A stretch of DNA of 64,000 nt, taken from positions 310,001 through 374,000 of the forward strand of contig SCTY01000003.1 of assembly GCA_004297625.1 (NCBI GenBank), written 5' to 3'. The notes beneath the pieces are model-generated. The model did not search any database, was not told the DNA's origin, and saw only the letters and a list, made by a program, of their open reading frames with translations. Origin of the DNA: Betaproteobacteria bacterium. Lineage in GTDB: Bacteria; Pseudomonadota; Gammaproteobacteria; Burkholderiales; SG8-39. Both the position numbers and the translations under genes were made by a program. Below, piece after piece: positions 37,476 to 47,270 of the stretch (within the stretch, counting starts at the first letter, position 1; every line of letters starts with the position of its first letter).

Positions 37476-38299
37476 TTGCGCTTCCCCGCGACCAGGGCCC
37501 AGCCTTCGAGGACGTCCTCGCATTGCATCTGGAACCATGGATCGTAGGAAGCGATCACTTCGGCTGCCTGGCACGCCAGGATTCCCGCAAGCGCGATGCG
37601 GCCGTGCGCGGCCGTGCGCGCCGCAAACAGCGGCGCGCGGACGATGAGCGGTTGGGTGAGGATATTGGAAACCACGATGTCGTATTGAGCGGCGGGTAGC
37701 GCCTCCGGAAGCGCCGCCCGCAAGGCAACGCCGTTGGCGCGTGCGTTGTCGGCGGCGGTCTCGACTGCCTGCGGGTCGAGGTCCACCGCATCGACGCGCG
37801 CCGCGCCGAGCTTCGCCGCGGCGATTGCCAATATACCGGAGCCGCAGCCGTAGTCGAGAACGCGCTCTCCTCCCCGGACGTGGCGCTCGAGGAATTCGAG
37901 GACGAGCCGCGTCGTCGGATGCGTTCCCGTGCCGAACGCCAGGCCGGGGTCGAGGCGTACGGCGAGGCGCCCGGGCGGCGGCTCGTGCCAGGTGGGACCG
38001 ATCCACAGCCGCGCGCCGATCTCGGTCGGCGTGAATTGCGCCTGGCTGCGCCGCACCCAATCGTCGTCGCCTATTTCATTGAGCTTGAAGGCCGGGGCGG
38101 CCGCAAGCCCGGCGAGGGCCGCGGCCTCGCGCACCAGGCGTTGCGCGTCGGTGTGCACGGCGATCAGAGCGACGAGCGTCGGACGCTCGCGGTCCAAGTG
38201 TTCCAGCGCCACGGACTGCGCGCCCGATTCGAGCAGCGCCTCGCTCAATGCCTCCGCCGCCGCGGCGTCGACTTCGAGCTCGAGCGCGTGCCAGGGCAT
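37472..38299 (-). CDS. prmA: Ribosomal protein L11 methyltransferase
   Basis: This SAM-dependent methyltransferase of 275 residues trimethylates ribosomal protein L11. The N-terminal substrate-recognition domain precedes the SAM domain, which shows RLDPGLAFGTGTHPTT, VLDYGCGSGILAIAAAKLGA and the post-I VSNIL motif. The ATG directly abuts the accC stop. The order accB-accC-prmA-DUF3426 is common in betaproteobacteria. Confidence 0.96.
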   Translation of the reverse strand: MPWHALELEVDAAAAEALSEALLESGAQSVALEHLDRERPTLVALIAVHTDAQRLVREAAALAGLAAAPAFKLNEIGDDDWVRRSQAQFTPTEIGARLWIGPTWHEPPPGRLAVRLDPGLAFGTGTHPTTRLVLEFLERHVRGGERVLDYGCGSGILAIAAAKLGAARVDAVDLDPQAVETAADNARANGVALRAALPEALPAAQYDIVVSNILTQPLIVRAPLFAARTAAHGRIALAGILACQAAEVIASYDPWFQMQCEDVLEGWALVAGKRK

Positions 38300-39658
38300 T
38301 TACTTCTTTTTCTTCTCGTCCTGGGCGAGCTTCTGTTCGAGGTAATGGATCGATACTCCGCCGCGGGTGAAGCGCGTGTCGCTCAGCAAATCGCGGTGCA
38401 GCTCGAGGTTGGTCCGGATGCCCTCCACCACCATCTCGGAGAGCGCGACGCGCATGCGGCTCATCGCCTGCTCGCGGCTCGCGCCGTAGGCGATGACCTT
38501 GCCGAGCATCGAGTCGTAGTTCGGCGGCACGGTATAGCCCTGATAGACGTGCGAGTCGACGCGGATGCCCGGCCCGCCGGGCGGGTGGTACGACGTGATC
38601 TTGCCCGGCGAGGGCGTGAAGCGGTAGGGATCCTCGGCGTTGATGCGGCACTCGATCGCGTGGCCGCGCAGCTGGATATCCTTCTGGCGGAAGCGCAGCT
38701 TCTCGCCGGCGGCGATGCGGATCTGCTCCTGCACGATGTCGATGCCGGTGATCATCTCGGTGACCGGATGCTCGACCTGCACCCGCGTGTTCATCTCGAT
38801 GAAGTAGAACTCGCCGTCCTCGTAGAGGAATTCGAAAGTGCCGGCGCCGCGGTACGCAATCTTGCGGCAGGCGTCGACGCAGCGCTCGCCGATGCGCTCG
38901 CGCATCTTCGCCGGCAGATCGGGCGCCGGCGCCTCCTCGATCACTTTCTGATGGCGGCGCTGCAGCGAGCAGTCGCGCTCGCCGAGATACACGGCGTTCT
39001 TGTAGGCGTCGGCGAGCACCTGGATCTCGATGTGGCGCGGCTGCTCGAGATAACGCTCGAGGTACACGACCGGATTCGCGAAGGCCGCCTGCGCCTCGGC
39101 GCGGGTCATGCTGACCGCGTTGAGCAGCGCCGCCTCGGTGTGCACTACCCGCATGCCGCGCCCGCCGCCGCCGCCGGCCGCCTTGATGATCACGGGGTAG
39201 CCGACCTTGCGGGCGATGCGCACGATTTCCTTCGGGTCCTCGGGCAGCGCGCCGTCCGAGCCGGGCACGGTCGGCACGCCGGCTTTGGTCATCGCCTGCT
39301 TGGCGCTCACCTTGTCGCCCATCAGCCGGATGTTCTCGGGCCGGGGGCCGATGAAGACGAACCCCGAGCGCTCCACTTTCTCGGCGAAGTCGGCATTTTC
39401 CGAAAGAAACCCGTAGCCCGGGTGGATGGCTTCCGCGTCGGTGACCTCGGCGGCGCTGATGATCGCGGGAATGTTGAGGTAGCTCGCGGCAGCGGGCGGC
39501 GGCCCGATGCACACCGATTCGTCGGCGAGCTTCACGTACTTCGCCTCCGTGTCGGCTTCGGAGTGGACGACCACCGTGCGGATGCCCATCTCGCGGCAGG
39601 CGCGCTGGATGCGCAGCGCGATCTCGCCGCGGTTGGCGATCAGGATTTTCTCGAACAT
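38300..39658 (-). CDS. accC: Acetyl-CoA carboxylase biotin carboxylase subunit
   Basis: This enzyme of 452 residues carboxylates the biotin on AccB with ATP and bicarbonate, the first half-reaction of fatty acid synthesis. ATP-grasp motifs are clear, including the glycine-rich [14 protein letters not shown] near residue 160, and [13 protein letters not shown] with its conserved Glu-His. Length matches the family. The ATG directly follows the accB stop without a gap. Confidence 0.98.
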   Translation of the reverse strand: MFEKILIANRGEIALRIQRACREMGIRTVVVHSEADTEAKYVKLADESVCIGPPPAAASYLNIPAIISAAEVTDAEAIHPGYGFLSENADFAEKVERSGFVFIGPRPENIRLMGDKVSAKQAMTKAGVPTVPGSDGALPEDPKEIVRIARKVGYPVIIKAAGGGGGRGMRVVHTEAALLNAVSMTRAEAQAAFANPVVYLERYLEQPRHIEIQVLADAYKNAVYLGERDCSLQRRHQKVIEEAPAPDLPAKMRERIGERCVDACRKIAYRGAGTFEFLYEDGEFYFIEMNTRVQVEHPVTEMITGIDIVQEQIRIAAGEKLRFRQKDIQLRGHAIECRINAEDPYRFTPSPGKITSYHPPGGPGIRVDSHVYQGYTVPPNYDSMLGKVIAYGASREQAMSRMRVALSEMVVEGIRTNLELHRDLLSDTRFTRGGVSIHYLEQKLAQDEKKKK

Positions 39659-40114
39659 CTAGCCCAGCATGAACAGCGGCTGGCCGTACTCCACGGGCTG
39701 GCCGTTTTCCACCAGGACCGCCTTGACCACGCCGGAAGCGTCGGCCTCGATCTCGTTCATGAGCTTCATCGCCTCGATGATGCAGATGGTGTCGCCTTCC
39801 TTGATCGTCTGCCCCACTTCGACGAAAGGCTTGGCATCCGGAGACGGCGAGCGGTAGAAGGTGCCGACCATCGGCGCCTTCACCACGTGGCCCTCCTGCC
39901 CGGCGGGCGGCTCCGCGGCGGCCGCGGGCGCGGCCGGTGCGGCGGGGCTGGGTGCCGGCCCGGACGCTGCCGCCGGCGCGGCGGCGCCGGAAACGCTCAC
40001 CACGCCGCCCTTCACGATCTTGACCTTCTCCTCGCCCTCGGTGATCTCGAGCTCGGCGATGCCGGATTCCTGCACCAGATCGATGAGCTTCTTGAGCTTG
40101 CGCAGGTCCATCAT
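39659..40114 (-). CDS. accB: Acetyl-CoA carboxylase biotin carboxyl carrier protein
   Basis: This is the biotin carrier, 151 residues long. The N-terminal dimerisation segment is followed by an alanine/proline-rich linker at about 43-72 and the biotinyl domain. Lys117 in [10 protein letters not shown] is the biotinylation site. The ATG overlaps the aroQ stop as ATGA. It works with AccC encoded immediately downstream. Confidence 0.97.
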   Translation of the reverse strand: MMDLRKLKKLIDLVQESGIAELEITEGEEKVKIVKGGVVSVSGAAAPAAASGPAPSPAAPAAPAAAAEPPAGQEGHVVKAPMVGTFYRSPSPDAKPFVEVGQTIKEGDTICIIEAMKLMNEIEADASGVVKAVLVENGQPVEYGQPLFMLG

Positions 40115-40584
40115 TTCCCCGCTTTGGGCGCGTACCGCAGGCCGAACTGCAGCGCGAAGTCGTAGCCTTCGGCTCCCAGCCCGCAGATCGTTCCGACGGC
40201 AAGCTCCGAGAAGTAGGACCGGTGCCGGAACGGCTCGCGCGCGTAGACGTTCGACAGGTGGACCTCGATAAACGGAATCGCCACGCCGGCCAGCGCGTCG
40301 CGCAGCGCGACGCTCGTATGCGTGTAGGCGGCGGGGTTGAAGACAATGAAACCGATGCCCTCGCGGCGCGCCTGGTGGATCCGGTCGATGAGCTCCCCTT
40401 CCAGATTGCTCTGGAAGCAGTGCACTTCGGCGCCGGCCGCCCGGCCGGCGGCAATCAGCCGGCGGTTGATCTCGGCAAGCGTCTCCCGGCCATAGACCTT
40501 CGGCTCCCGGGTTCCGAGGAGGTTGAGGTTAGGCCCATGAAGCACCAAAAGGCGCTTCTTTGCGGCTTTGGACGTTTTTGGCAT
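40111..40584 (-). CDS. aroQ: Type II 3-dehydroquinate dehydratase
   Basis: This shikimate-pathway enzyme of 157 residues dehydrates 3-dehydroquinate. The signature [17 protein letters not shown] contains the active-site Tyr. [16 protein letters not shown] and EVHLSN complete the active site. A basic N-terminal extension of about ten residues precedes the core. It heads the aroQ-accB-accC-prmA run; the linkage aroQ-accB is common in proteobacteria. Confidence 0.96.
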   Translation of the reverse strand: MPKTSKAAKKRLLVLHGPNLNLLGTREPKVYGRETLAEINRRLIAAGRAAGAEVHCFQSNLEGELIDRIHQARREGIGFIVFNPAAYTHTSVALRDALAGVAIPFIEVHLSNVYAREPFRHRSYFSELAVGTICGLGAEGYDFALQFGLRYAPKAGK

Positions 40585-40607
40585 TTTTCGCAGAAGAACG
40601 CCGCATT

Positions 40608-41132
40608 TTAGCGTAACAAGGCAGCTAGAGCCGACTGGAGCTCCGGACCGGAGTAAGCACCGAGCTTGTGGCCGGCGAGGCGACCCTGGCGATCCAGGAG
40701 GACCGTGAAGGGCAGGCCGCCCGCGCTGTTGCCGAGCTCCCGCATAAGCGGGATGCCGGCGGCGTCGGCAATCAGCACCGGGTAGGCGATGGGCACTTTC
40801 TTTGTGAATTCGCCGATGTTAACGGCATTGTCGACGCCGATCCCTACTACTTGTAGGCCGGCGGAAGAGTGTTGCTGCTGCGCAGCGTTCAATAAAGGGA
40901 TCTCTTCGCGACACGGCGCACACCAGCTCGCCCAGAAATTCACCAAGAGCGCTTTGCCACGCCATTCGGTCAGCCGGCGTGTCTGCCCCGAGAGGTCCGG
41001 ATAGCTCGCGGCCAGGAGCTCGGCCGCGCCGCTTCGCGACTGCAGTACGAGAGCGCCTGTTACGCCTCCGATTAGCGCGGCGCCTGCGGCGACCCCGCCA
41101 AGAATCAGGAAATCACGTCGGCGGGGCGTCAT
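40608..41132 (-). CDS. TlpA-family thiol:disulfide oxidoreductase, membrane-anchored
   Basis: This is a periplasmic thioredoxin-like protein of 174 residues. A basic N-terminus and a hydrophobic helix ([16 protein letters not shown]) anchor it or serve as a signal. The active site is WASWCAPC in [15 protein letters not shown]. The ATG at 41132 is chosen because the signal begins there; it overlaps the upstream hypothetical gene by 20 bases. It probably reduces or matures secreted cysteine proteins such as c-type cytochromes. A second TlpA-type gene is at 61975. Confidence 0.9.
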   Translation of the reverse strand: MTPRRRDFLILGGVAAGAALIGGVTGALVLQSRSGAAELLAASYPDLSGQTRRLTEWRGKALLVNFWASWCAPCREEIPLLNAAQQQHSSAGLQVVGIGVDNAVNIGEFTKKVPIAYPVLIADAAGIPLMRELGNSAGGLPFTVLLDRQGRLAGHKLGAYSGPELQSALAALLR

Positions 41133-41730
41133 TGCGCACCAAGGCCCCCACCTCGGCAATGCCTGCCCGGTCCATCACCCGGCCGGCCTGCGAGGTCTTG
41201 AGGGCGATGCGCTCGTCGCGCGGGTCGAAGATCGAAAGCCTGAGCGGTGCGCCCCGCCAGTGAAGGGAGAGCACGCTGACCGCATGGGCTCGGTCGCCCG
41301 CGTAGCGTCGGCCCTCGTGGGTCTCGTACGCGACATTGCGGTCGAGCAGGAAGATTTCCACTTCCTTGACGCTATCGGGAAATAGCTGGAGCTCGATCTC
41401 GGCGTAGGGACCGGCGATGCCTTTCAGTACAGGCCCGGTAAGGTAGGGATTGAACTGCTCGAGGGCCTTCATGGCGTCGAGCGCAATTTCGCGCAGCTCG
41501 GCGATGCGCTGCGGGTGCTCTTCGGCCTGGTAGAGCTCGAGGTACGCGCGCAATTGCTCCTCGATTTCGCCGTTGCCCGGCAGCGATTGCATTTCGGCGA
41601 CGCCCAGCTGCTTCGCCGCCTTGCGCTTGGCGAGAGCGAAATCGTCGATGCCGTCCTCGGCCATGAGACGTGCCGCGGCCGCGGCGATGCGCGCGCGTGT
41701 TCCTGTCTGGCGATTGTTCCTGCGGGTCAT
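41113..41730 (-). CDS. Conserved hypothetical protein beside mpl
   Basis: I recognise this protein of 205 residues only as a conserved neighbour of mpl in betaproteobacteria. The first 45 residues (ARIAAAAARLMAEDGIDDF) resemble the first helix of TetR-type regulators, but no full helix-turn-helix is evident. The remainder is mixed alpha/beta and ends near LRLSIFDPRDERIALKT. No catalytic motif or membrane segment is seen. It is divergent from mpl with 62 bases between the starts. Confidence 0.75.
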   Translation of the reverse strand: MTRRNNRQTGTRARIAAAAARLMAEDGIDDFALAKRKAAKQLGVAEMQSLPGNGEIEEQLRAYLELYQAEEHPQRIAELREIALDAMKALEQFNPYLTGPVLKGIAGPYAEIELQLFPDSVKEVEIFLLDRNVAYETHEGRRYAGDRAHAVSVLSLHWRGAPLRLSIFDPRDERIALKTSQAGRVMDRAGIAEVGALVRNDAPPT

Positions 41731-41792
41731 TCGGCGGGGCCTCGAGCCCCGAATATAGCCCAGCAGGTCGCATAGAATCCGGCCCTTACCCG

Positions 41793-43157
41793 ATGAGCGC
41801 CCATCTCCACATCCTCGGCATCTGCGGTACTTTCATGGGCGGCATCGCGGCAATCGCCAAGGCCGCCGGCTACCGCGTCACCGGTTGCGACGCGAACGTC
41901 TATCCGCCGATGAGCGACCAGCTGCGCGCGCTCGGCATCGAGCTCACCGAGGGCTTCGGCGAGCAGCAGCTGGTGCTGCGACCCGACGTCTGGGTCGTGG
42001 GCAACGTGGTGACGCGCGGCAATCCGCTGATGGAAGCGATCCTCGACCACGGCGAGCGCTATGTCTCCGGGCCGCAATGGCTCGCCGAGCACGTGCTCGC
42101 CGGCAAGCATGTCCTTGCGGTGGCCGGCACGCACGGCAAGACCACGGTCTCGGCCATGCTTGCCTGGCTCCTGGAGCGCGCAGGCCGCGCGCCGGGTTTC
42201 CTCATCGGCGGGGTACCGATCGACTTTCCGGTGTCCGCCCGGCACACGGGGTCGCCGCTTTTCGTCATCGAGGCCGACGAATACGACACCGCCTTTTTCG
42301 ACAAGCGCTCGAAGTTCGTCCATTACCGGCCTCGCACCGCAATATTGAACAATTTAGAGTTCGATCATGCCGACATCTTCGACGATCTGGCAGCGATCGA
42401 GCGGCAATTTCACCACTTCGTGCGCACTGTGCCGCGAACCGGCCGGATTGTGGTCAACGGCGCCGACGAGGCCCTGAAGCGAGTGCTCACCCAAGGTGTT
42501 TGGTCGCCGGTCGAGCACTTCGGGACCCCGGGCGCTTGGGAGGCCGGCGCGCCGGACTCGCAAGGCGGCTTCGAGATCGCGTGGCAGGGAAAGCCTATCG
42601 GGCGAGTGCGCTGGCAACTGCTCGGCGCCCACAACCGCCAGAATGCGCTCGCCGCCGTAGCGGCGGCCCGGAACGCCGGCGTCGATCCCGCGGCCGCCAT
42701 CGAGGCGCTCGGCAGCTTCTCCGGCGTGCGCAGGAGAATGCAGGTGCGCGGTCGGGCGCGCGGCGTCACGGTCTACGACGACTTTGCCCATCACCCGACG
42801 GCCATCAGGACGACCGTCGATGGCTTGCGCCAGCGGGTGGGGCGCGAGCGCATCCTGGCCGTGCTCGAGCCGCGCTCGAACACCATGAAGCGCGGCGTCA
42901 TGAAAGACGAGCTGCCACCGAGCCTCGCCCAGGCCGATCGCGTGTACGTCTACAGCGCCGGCCTCGGCTGGGACGCGCGCGCCGTATTCGCTCCGCTCGG
43001 CTCTCGGGCGCGCTGCGAGGAGAGCCTCGACGCGCTCGTAGCCGGCATCGCTGCCGAGGCAAAAGCGGGCGACCACGTGCTCGTCATGTCGAACGGGGGC
43101 TTCGGCGGCGTGCACGAAAAGCTCCTTTCGCGGCTCGCGCAGGAACGCGCCGCGTGA
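41793..43157 (+). CDS. mpl: UDP-N-acetylmuramate:L-alanyl-gamma-D-glutamyl-meso-diaminopimelate ligase
   Basis: This peptidoglycan-recycling ligase of 454 residues attaches recycled murein tripeptide to UDP-MurNAc. The Mur-ligase ATP motif GTHGKTTVSAM is present. The N-terminal HILGICGTFMGGIA distinguishes Mpl from MurC. The C-terminal domain contains DDFAHHPTAI. The ATG at 41793 has TAGAAT at 41773-41778, so the leader is very short. The stop overlaps the next gene as GTGA. Confidence 0.96.
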   Translation: MSAHLHILGICGTFMGGIAAIAKAAGYRVTGCDANVYPPMSDQLRALGIELTEGFGEQQLVLRPDVWVVGNVVTRGNPLMEAILDHGERYVSGPQWLAEHVLAGKHVLAVAGTHGKTTVSAMLAWLLERAGRAPGFLIGGVPIDFPVSARHTGSPLFVIEADEYDTAFFDKRSKFVHYRPRTAILNNLEFDHADIFDDLAAIERQFHHFVRTVPRTGRIVVNGADEALKRVLTQGVWSPVEHFGTPGAWEAGAPDSQGGFEIAWQGKPIGRVRWQLLGAHNRQNALAAVAAARNAGVDPAAAIEALGSFSGVRRRMQVRGRARGVTVYDDFAHHPTAIRTTVDGLRQRVGRERILAVLEPRSNTMKRGVMKDELPPSLAQADRVYVYSAGLGWDARAVFAPLGSRARCEESLDALVAGIAAEAKAGDHVLVMSNGGFGGVHEKLLSRLAQERAA

Positions 43158-43717
43158 TTCTTTATCTGCACGGGTTCAATTCCTCGCCGCAATCGCACAA
43201 GGCGCAGGTGATGCAGCGCTACATGGCGGAGCGGGGCCTGGGCGCGCAGTTCGCCTGCCCGGCGCTGCCGCCGCTCGCGCCGCAGGCGATCAAGGAAATC
43301 GAGAAATTCGATTTGCGGCGCGGCGTCTCGCTCGTAGGCTCGTCGCTGGGCGGCTTCTATGCGACCTACCTCGCCGAGAAGCACGGCGTGCGCGCGGTGC
43401 TGCTCAATCCCGCAATCGAGCCCTACGTCGGGCTGCGCGCCTACCTCGGCCCGCAGAAAAACCTGCACACGGGCGAGCCCTACGAGCTCACGGAAACGCA
43501 CTTGCGCGAATGGGAAAAGCTGGCCGTGCCGCGCGTCACGCCGAGCCGCTATCTGCTCATCGTCGAGACCGGCGACGAGCTGCTCGACTACCGCCGCGCC
43601 ATCGAGCGCTATGCCGGGGCAGAGCAGGTGCTCGTCCAGGGCGGCGACCACAGCCTGCAGAGCTTTCCGCAGCACTTGCCGCGCATTCTCGAGTTCTGCC
43701 GTGCAGCTGCTGTATGA
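43154..43717 (+). CDS. YqiA-like alpha/beta-hydrolase fold esterase
   Basis: This is a small alpha/beta hydrolase of 187 residues of the UPF0227/YqiA group. It starts ILYLHGFNSSPQSHKA, with the nucleophile in VGSSLGGFYATYLAE and the catalytic His in GGDHSLQSF. The GTG start at 43154 overlaps the mpl stop as GTGA. Esterase activity on unknown small substrates is expected. The RNB-domain gene starts 17 bases before its stop. Confidence 0.88.
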   Translation: MILYLHGFNSSPQSHKAQVMQRYMAERGLGAQFACPALPPLAPQAIKEIEKFDLRRGVSLVGSSLGGFYATYLAEKHGVRAVLLNPAIEPYVGLRAYLGPQKNLHTGEPYELTETHLREWEKLAVPRVTPSRYLLIVETGDELLDYRRAIERYAGAEQVLVQGGDHSLQSFPQHLPRILEFCRAAAV

Positions 43718-45572
43718 GGAAGAAGGCGCGCTGAAGGTCGGGACGGTGCTCGCCCAGGCGCCGGCGTCTTTCCAGATCGAAAGCCCGCACGGGCGGCGCA
43801 CCAAGATAAAGGCCGCCAGCGTGCTGCTCGAGTTCGAGCGGCCCGCGGGAACCGAGCTGCTCGCCGCGGCGGAAAAGTTCGCCGAGGAGCTGGATGTCGA
43901 TTTCCTGTGGCAATGCAGCGGGACGCGGGAATTCGGCTTTCGCGAGCTCGCGCGCGAATACGTCGGACGCGACCCGAGCCCGGTCGAAGCCGCCGGCGTG
44001 CTGATGAAGCTGCATTCGGCGCCGATGTACTTCTATCGGCGCGGCAAGGGCCGTTTCCAGCCGGCGCCGGAAGAAACGCTGAAGCTCGCGCTCGCCGGTA
44101 TCGAGAAGAAAAAGCGCGTGCAGCAGGCGATTGAAGCGTGGGCCGGGCGGCTCGCGCGCTTCGATTGCCCGCCCGAGGTCGCGGCGCTGAGGGACGAGCT
44201 TCTCTACGGGACGGATCGCAACAAGCCCGAAGCGAAGGCGCTCGAGCAGGCGTGCCGCAGCCTCGGCCTGACGCCGGCGCGCCTGTTCGAGCGCTGCGGG
44301 CTGCTGCCGGACCCGCACGAATATCACTTGCAGCGCTTCCTGCACGAGTTTTTCCCCGCCGGCACCGGCTTTGCGGCGCACGAAGTCCCCACGGCAGGCG
44401 CGGACCTGCCGCTCGCCGGCGCGGCGGCTTTCAGCCTTGACGATGTCGGCACCACGGAAATCGACGACGCGTTCTCGGTGCAGCCGCTTGCCGACGGCAA
44501 ACTGCGTATCGGAGTGCATATCGCGGCGCCGGGGCTCGGGTTCGGGCCCGGCTCGCCGCTCGACGCGATTGCGCGCGAGCGGCTTTCGACCGCTTACATG
44601 CCCGGGAGCAAAATTACCATGCTGCCCGAGGACGTGATCGAGCGCTTTTCGCTCGATCACGGCGGCGAGCGACCGGCGGTGTCGCTGTACCTCGACGTGT
44701 CGGAGGAGGGCGCGCTCCTCGCGCGCCATACGCGGCTCGAGCGCGTGCGCATCATCGCCAACTTGCGCCACGCGCAATACGACGTGCTGAACGAGGCGTT
44801 CGAGGCCGGCAAGGAAGTCGGCCTGCCGCACGAGGAGGAACTGCGTTCGCTGTGGCGCGTCGCGCTCGCTTCCGAGGCACGGCGCGGGCGCCCCGCCGCG
44901 GGCGCCATGACGCTCGACTACAGCTTCTATATCGAGGACGGCCGCGTGCGCATCGTGCCGCGCAAGCGCGGCGCGCCGCTCGACAAGCTGGTGTCCGAGA
45001 TGATGATTCTCGCCAACACCTCGTGGGGCGAGCTGCTCGCCGAGCGCGACGTGGCCGCCCTCTACAGGGTGCAGTCTACCGGCAAGGTGCGCATGAGCGT
45101 GCATCCCGAGCCGCACGAAGGGCTGGGCGTGTCCTGCTATGCCTGGATGAGCTCGCCGCTGCGCCGCTATGTCGACCTCGTGAACCAGTGGCAGCTCATT
45201 GCGGCAGTGAGCGGCCAGCGCGCCCCGTACGCGCGCAACTCGGACGCGCTGCTCGCCGCGCTGCGCGCCTTCGAAGTGACCTATGCGCGCTATGACGAGC
45301 AGCAGCGCGTGATGGAGACTTACTGGACGCTGCGCTGGCTGGCGCAGGAGCAGTTGCGCTTCATCGACGCGGTCGTGCTGCGCGAGAATCTGATCCGCGC
45401 CGATGGCTTGCCCCTGGTGACTCGCGTGCCGTCGCTGCCGGATCTCGAACCCGGCACGCGCGTGCGCCTGGAGGTGGCCCAAATGGACTTCCTCGAGCGC
45501 AGCGTGTCGCTGGTTTACCGTGAGACGCTTGGCAAGAGCGTCGCGAGCGTGGAGGACGACGCCGCCCCCTAG
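43701..45572 (+). CDS. RNase II/VacB-type 3'-5' exoribonuclease
   Basis: This is an RNB-domain protein of 623 residues. An N-terminal OB-like portion and a helical segment precede the RNB catalytic core. The acidic cluster is in DDVGTTEIDDAFSV. YMPGSKITMLP and the later ASPLRRYVDL-type segment (SSPLRRYVDLVNQW) are conserved. It degrades single-stranded RNA from the 3' end. The GTG at 43701 starts within the end of the upstream esterase gene; no other suitable codon gives the family N-terminus LLYEEEGALKVG. Confidence 0.92.
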   Translation: MQLLYEEEGALKVGTVLAQAPASFQIESPHGRRTKIKAASVLLEFERPAGTELLAAAEKFAEELDVDFLWQCSGTREFGFRELAREYVGRDPSPVEAAGVLMKLHSAPMYFYRRGKGRFQPAPEETLKLALAGIEKKKRVQQAIEAWAGRLARFDCPPEVAALRDELLYGTDRNKPEAKALEQACRSLGLTPARLFERCGLLPDPHEYHLQRFLHEFFPAGTGFAAHEVPTAGADLPLAGAAAFSLDDVGTTEIDDAFSVQPLADGKLRIGVHIAAPGLGFGPGSPLDAIARERLSTAYMPGSKITMLPEDVIERFSLDHGGERPAVSLYLDVSEEGALLARHTRLERVRIIANLRHAQYDVLNEAFEAGKEVGLPHEEELRSLWRVALASEARRGRPAAGAMTLDYSFYIEDGRVRIVPRKRGAPLDKLVSEMMILANTSWGELLAERDVAALYRVQSTGKVRMSVHPEPHEGLGVSCYAWMSSPLRRYVDLVNQWQLIAAVSGQRAPYARNSDALLAALRAFEVTYARYDEQQRVMETYWTLRWLAQEQLRFIDAVVLRENLIRADGLPLVTRVPSLPDLEPGTRVRLEVAQMDFLERSVSLVYRETLGKSVASVEDDAAP

Positions 45573-45610
45573 CGAAAAAGCCTAGAATATGAAAGGCTTG
45601 CGGAACTGAC

Positions 45611-46492
45611 GTGAGAATGCACTTAATGTTGGATCGGAACGATCGCGTGCTGGGGGCCGCGATCGGCTTGTCGATCGCCCTGCATGCGGCGGCGTTGGCG
45701 GTGCATTTCAAATTGCCCGACCGCCTGCACTGGAAGCCCTCCGAGCAGCCGCTCGAAGTGGTGCTCGTCAATGCCAAGACCCGCGACAAGCCGGTCAGGG
45801 CAGACGTGCTCGCGCAGTCGAATCTGGACCGCGGCGGCAACGTCGACGCGAACCGGCGCGCCAAGACGCCGCTGCCGGTGACCCATCCGCGCAATCCAGG
45901 GCGCGACTTGGCGCAGGCGCGAAAGCGCGTGCAGCAGCTGGAAGCGCAGCAGCAGCGCCTGCTCGCCCAGGCGCGCGAGGCGCAGCGCCGCCCGCCCGAG
46001 GCGCCGCGCCAGGCGCCGGTAGAGCAAGCGCCGCCGCAGCCCAGCGGGCGGGACCTTGCCGACCTGTCGCTCGCTGCGATGCGCCTGCAGGCGCAGATCG
46101 ACCGCCAGGTGCAGGAATACCAGAAGCGGCCGCGCAAGAAGTTCATCGGCGCGCGCGCCGCCGAGTACCGCTTCGCGCGGTACGAGGAAGACTGGCGCAT
46201 GAAGATCGAGCGCATCGGCACGCTGAACTATCCGGCCGAGGCGCGCGGCAAGCACTACGGCAACCTGCGGCTCACCGTGACCATCCGGCCCGACGGCACG
46301 GTGGAATCGATCGAGCTCGACCGCTCGTCGGGGCTGAAGGTGCTCGACGCGGCGGCCTACAAGATCGTGCGCATGGCGACGCCGTTTGCCGCGTTCCCGC
46401 CCGACATCCGCCGCGACACGGACCTGATCGTCATCACGCGCACCTGGTTCTTCGGCCGTGGCGACAAGATCTGGACTGAAGCGCAGAACTAA
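45611..46492 (+). CDS. tonB: TonB family energy transducer protein
   Basis: This is a periplasm-spanning protein of 293 residues. One N-terminal membrane helix (VLGAAIGLSIALHAAALAV) is followed by a proline/arginine/glutamine-rich coil and the C-terminal TonB domain (NYPAEARGKHYGNLRLTVTI). It transmits inner-membrane energy to outer-membrane receptors. GTG 45611 and ATG 45617 are both possible starts; TAGAAT lies at 45583-45588. No exbB/exbD gene is nearby. Confidence 0.88.
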   Translation: MRMHLMLDRNDRVLGAAIGLSIALHAAALAVHFKLPDRLHWKPSEQPLEVVLVNAKTRDKPVRADVLAQSNLDRGGNVDANRRAKTPLPVTHPRNPGRDLAQARKRVQQLEAQQQRLLAQAREAQRRPPEAPRQAPVEQAPPQPSGRDLADLSLAAMRLQAQIDRQVQEYQKRPRKKFIGARAAEYRFARYEEDWRMKIERIGTLNYPAEARGKHYGNLRLTVTIRPDGTVESIELDRSSGLKVLDAAAYKIVRMATPFAAFPPDIRRDTDLIVITRTWFFGRGDKIWTEAQN

Positions 46493-46547
46493 TTAGGCTC
46501 GTCTTAGGACGGGGGGAGTTAAAGGCTGGTGATCGTGGAGCGCTTGC

Positions 46548-47270
46548 ATGGGGCGCGCTAAGCGCTTTCGCGGTTTGGTTTTCGCTTGGAAGTTGTTTTC
46601 CTACGGCCTCGGCGCGGTGGTCCTGCTCGCCGTGGCACTCCAGCTCTGGTTCTTCGCCCATGTGCTGTACTGGAACCGCTTCGAGCCGCCATCCAGCGCC
46701 TTCATGGAGCGCAGGCTCGACGAGCTGCGCGCGAAGAACCCGGCTGCCCGGCTGCGGCACCAATGGGTGCCCTACGAGCGCATTTCCAGCCATCTCAAGC
46801 GGGCGGTGGTGGCGGCGGAGGACGCGCGCTTCCTCGATCACGAAGGATTCGACTGGGAGGCGATCCAGAAGGCGATGGCCAGGAACGAGCGGCGCGGGCG
46901 CATCGTGGCCGGCGCGTCCACGATCAGCCAGCAGCTCGCGAAGAACCTGTTCCTCTCGAGCAGCCGCTCATGGCTGCGCAAGGGAGAGGAGGCGCTCATC
47001 ACCTGGATGCTCGAAACCAGCATGTCGAAGCGGCGCATCCTCGAGCTCTACCTCAATTTCGCCGAATGGGGCGACGGCGTGTTCGGCGCCGAGGCCGCCG
47101 CGCGCCATCACTTCGGCGTGCCGGCGAGCGCGCTAAGCGCGGAACAGGCGGCGTGGCTCGCCGCCATCCTGCCGAGCCCCAGGCGCTACGAGCGCGGCCG
47201 CGTCACGGCCTACATCGATGGGCGCGTCGGCACTATCCTTGCGCGCATGCCCGCCGCGCAGATTCCCTGA
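46548..47270 (+). CDS. mtgA: Monofunctional biosynthetic peptidoglycan transglycosylase
   Basis: This GT51 glycosyltransferase of 240 residues polymerises lipid II into glycan strands at the inner membrane. One N-terminal membrane helix (residues 15-40) anchors it. The donor-site EDARFLDHEGFDWEAI with catalytic Glu, GASTISQQLAKNLFLSS, and the RKGEEALI segment are intact. The mgtE ATG overlaps the last base of its stop. Confidence 0.96.
   Translation: MGRAKRFRGLVFAWKLFSYGLGAVVLLAVALQLWFFAHVLYWNRFEPPSSAFMERRLDELRAKNPAARLRHQWVPYERISSHLKRAVVAAEDARFLDHEGFDWEAIQKAMARNERRGRIVAGASTISQQLAKNLFLSSSRSWLRKGEEALITWMLETSMSKRRILELYLNFAEWGDGVFGAEAAARHHFGVPASALSAEQAAWLAAILPSPRRYERGRVTAYIDGRVGTILARMPAAQIP

Noticed and set aside
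37880..40165. Long open frame antisense to accB, accC and prmA
   Set aside because: It runs across three well-supported genes on the other strand and shows only low-complexity His/Arg/Val-rich sequence.
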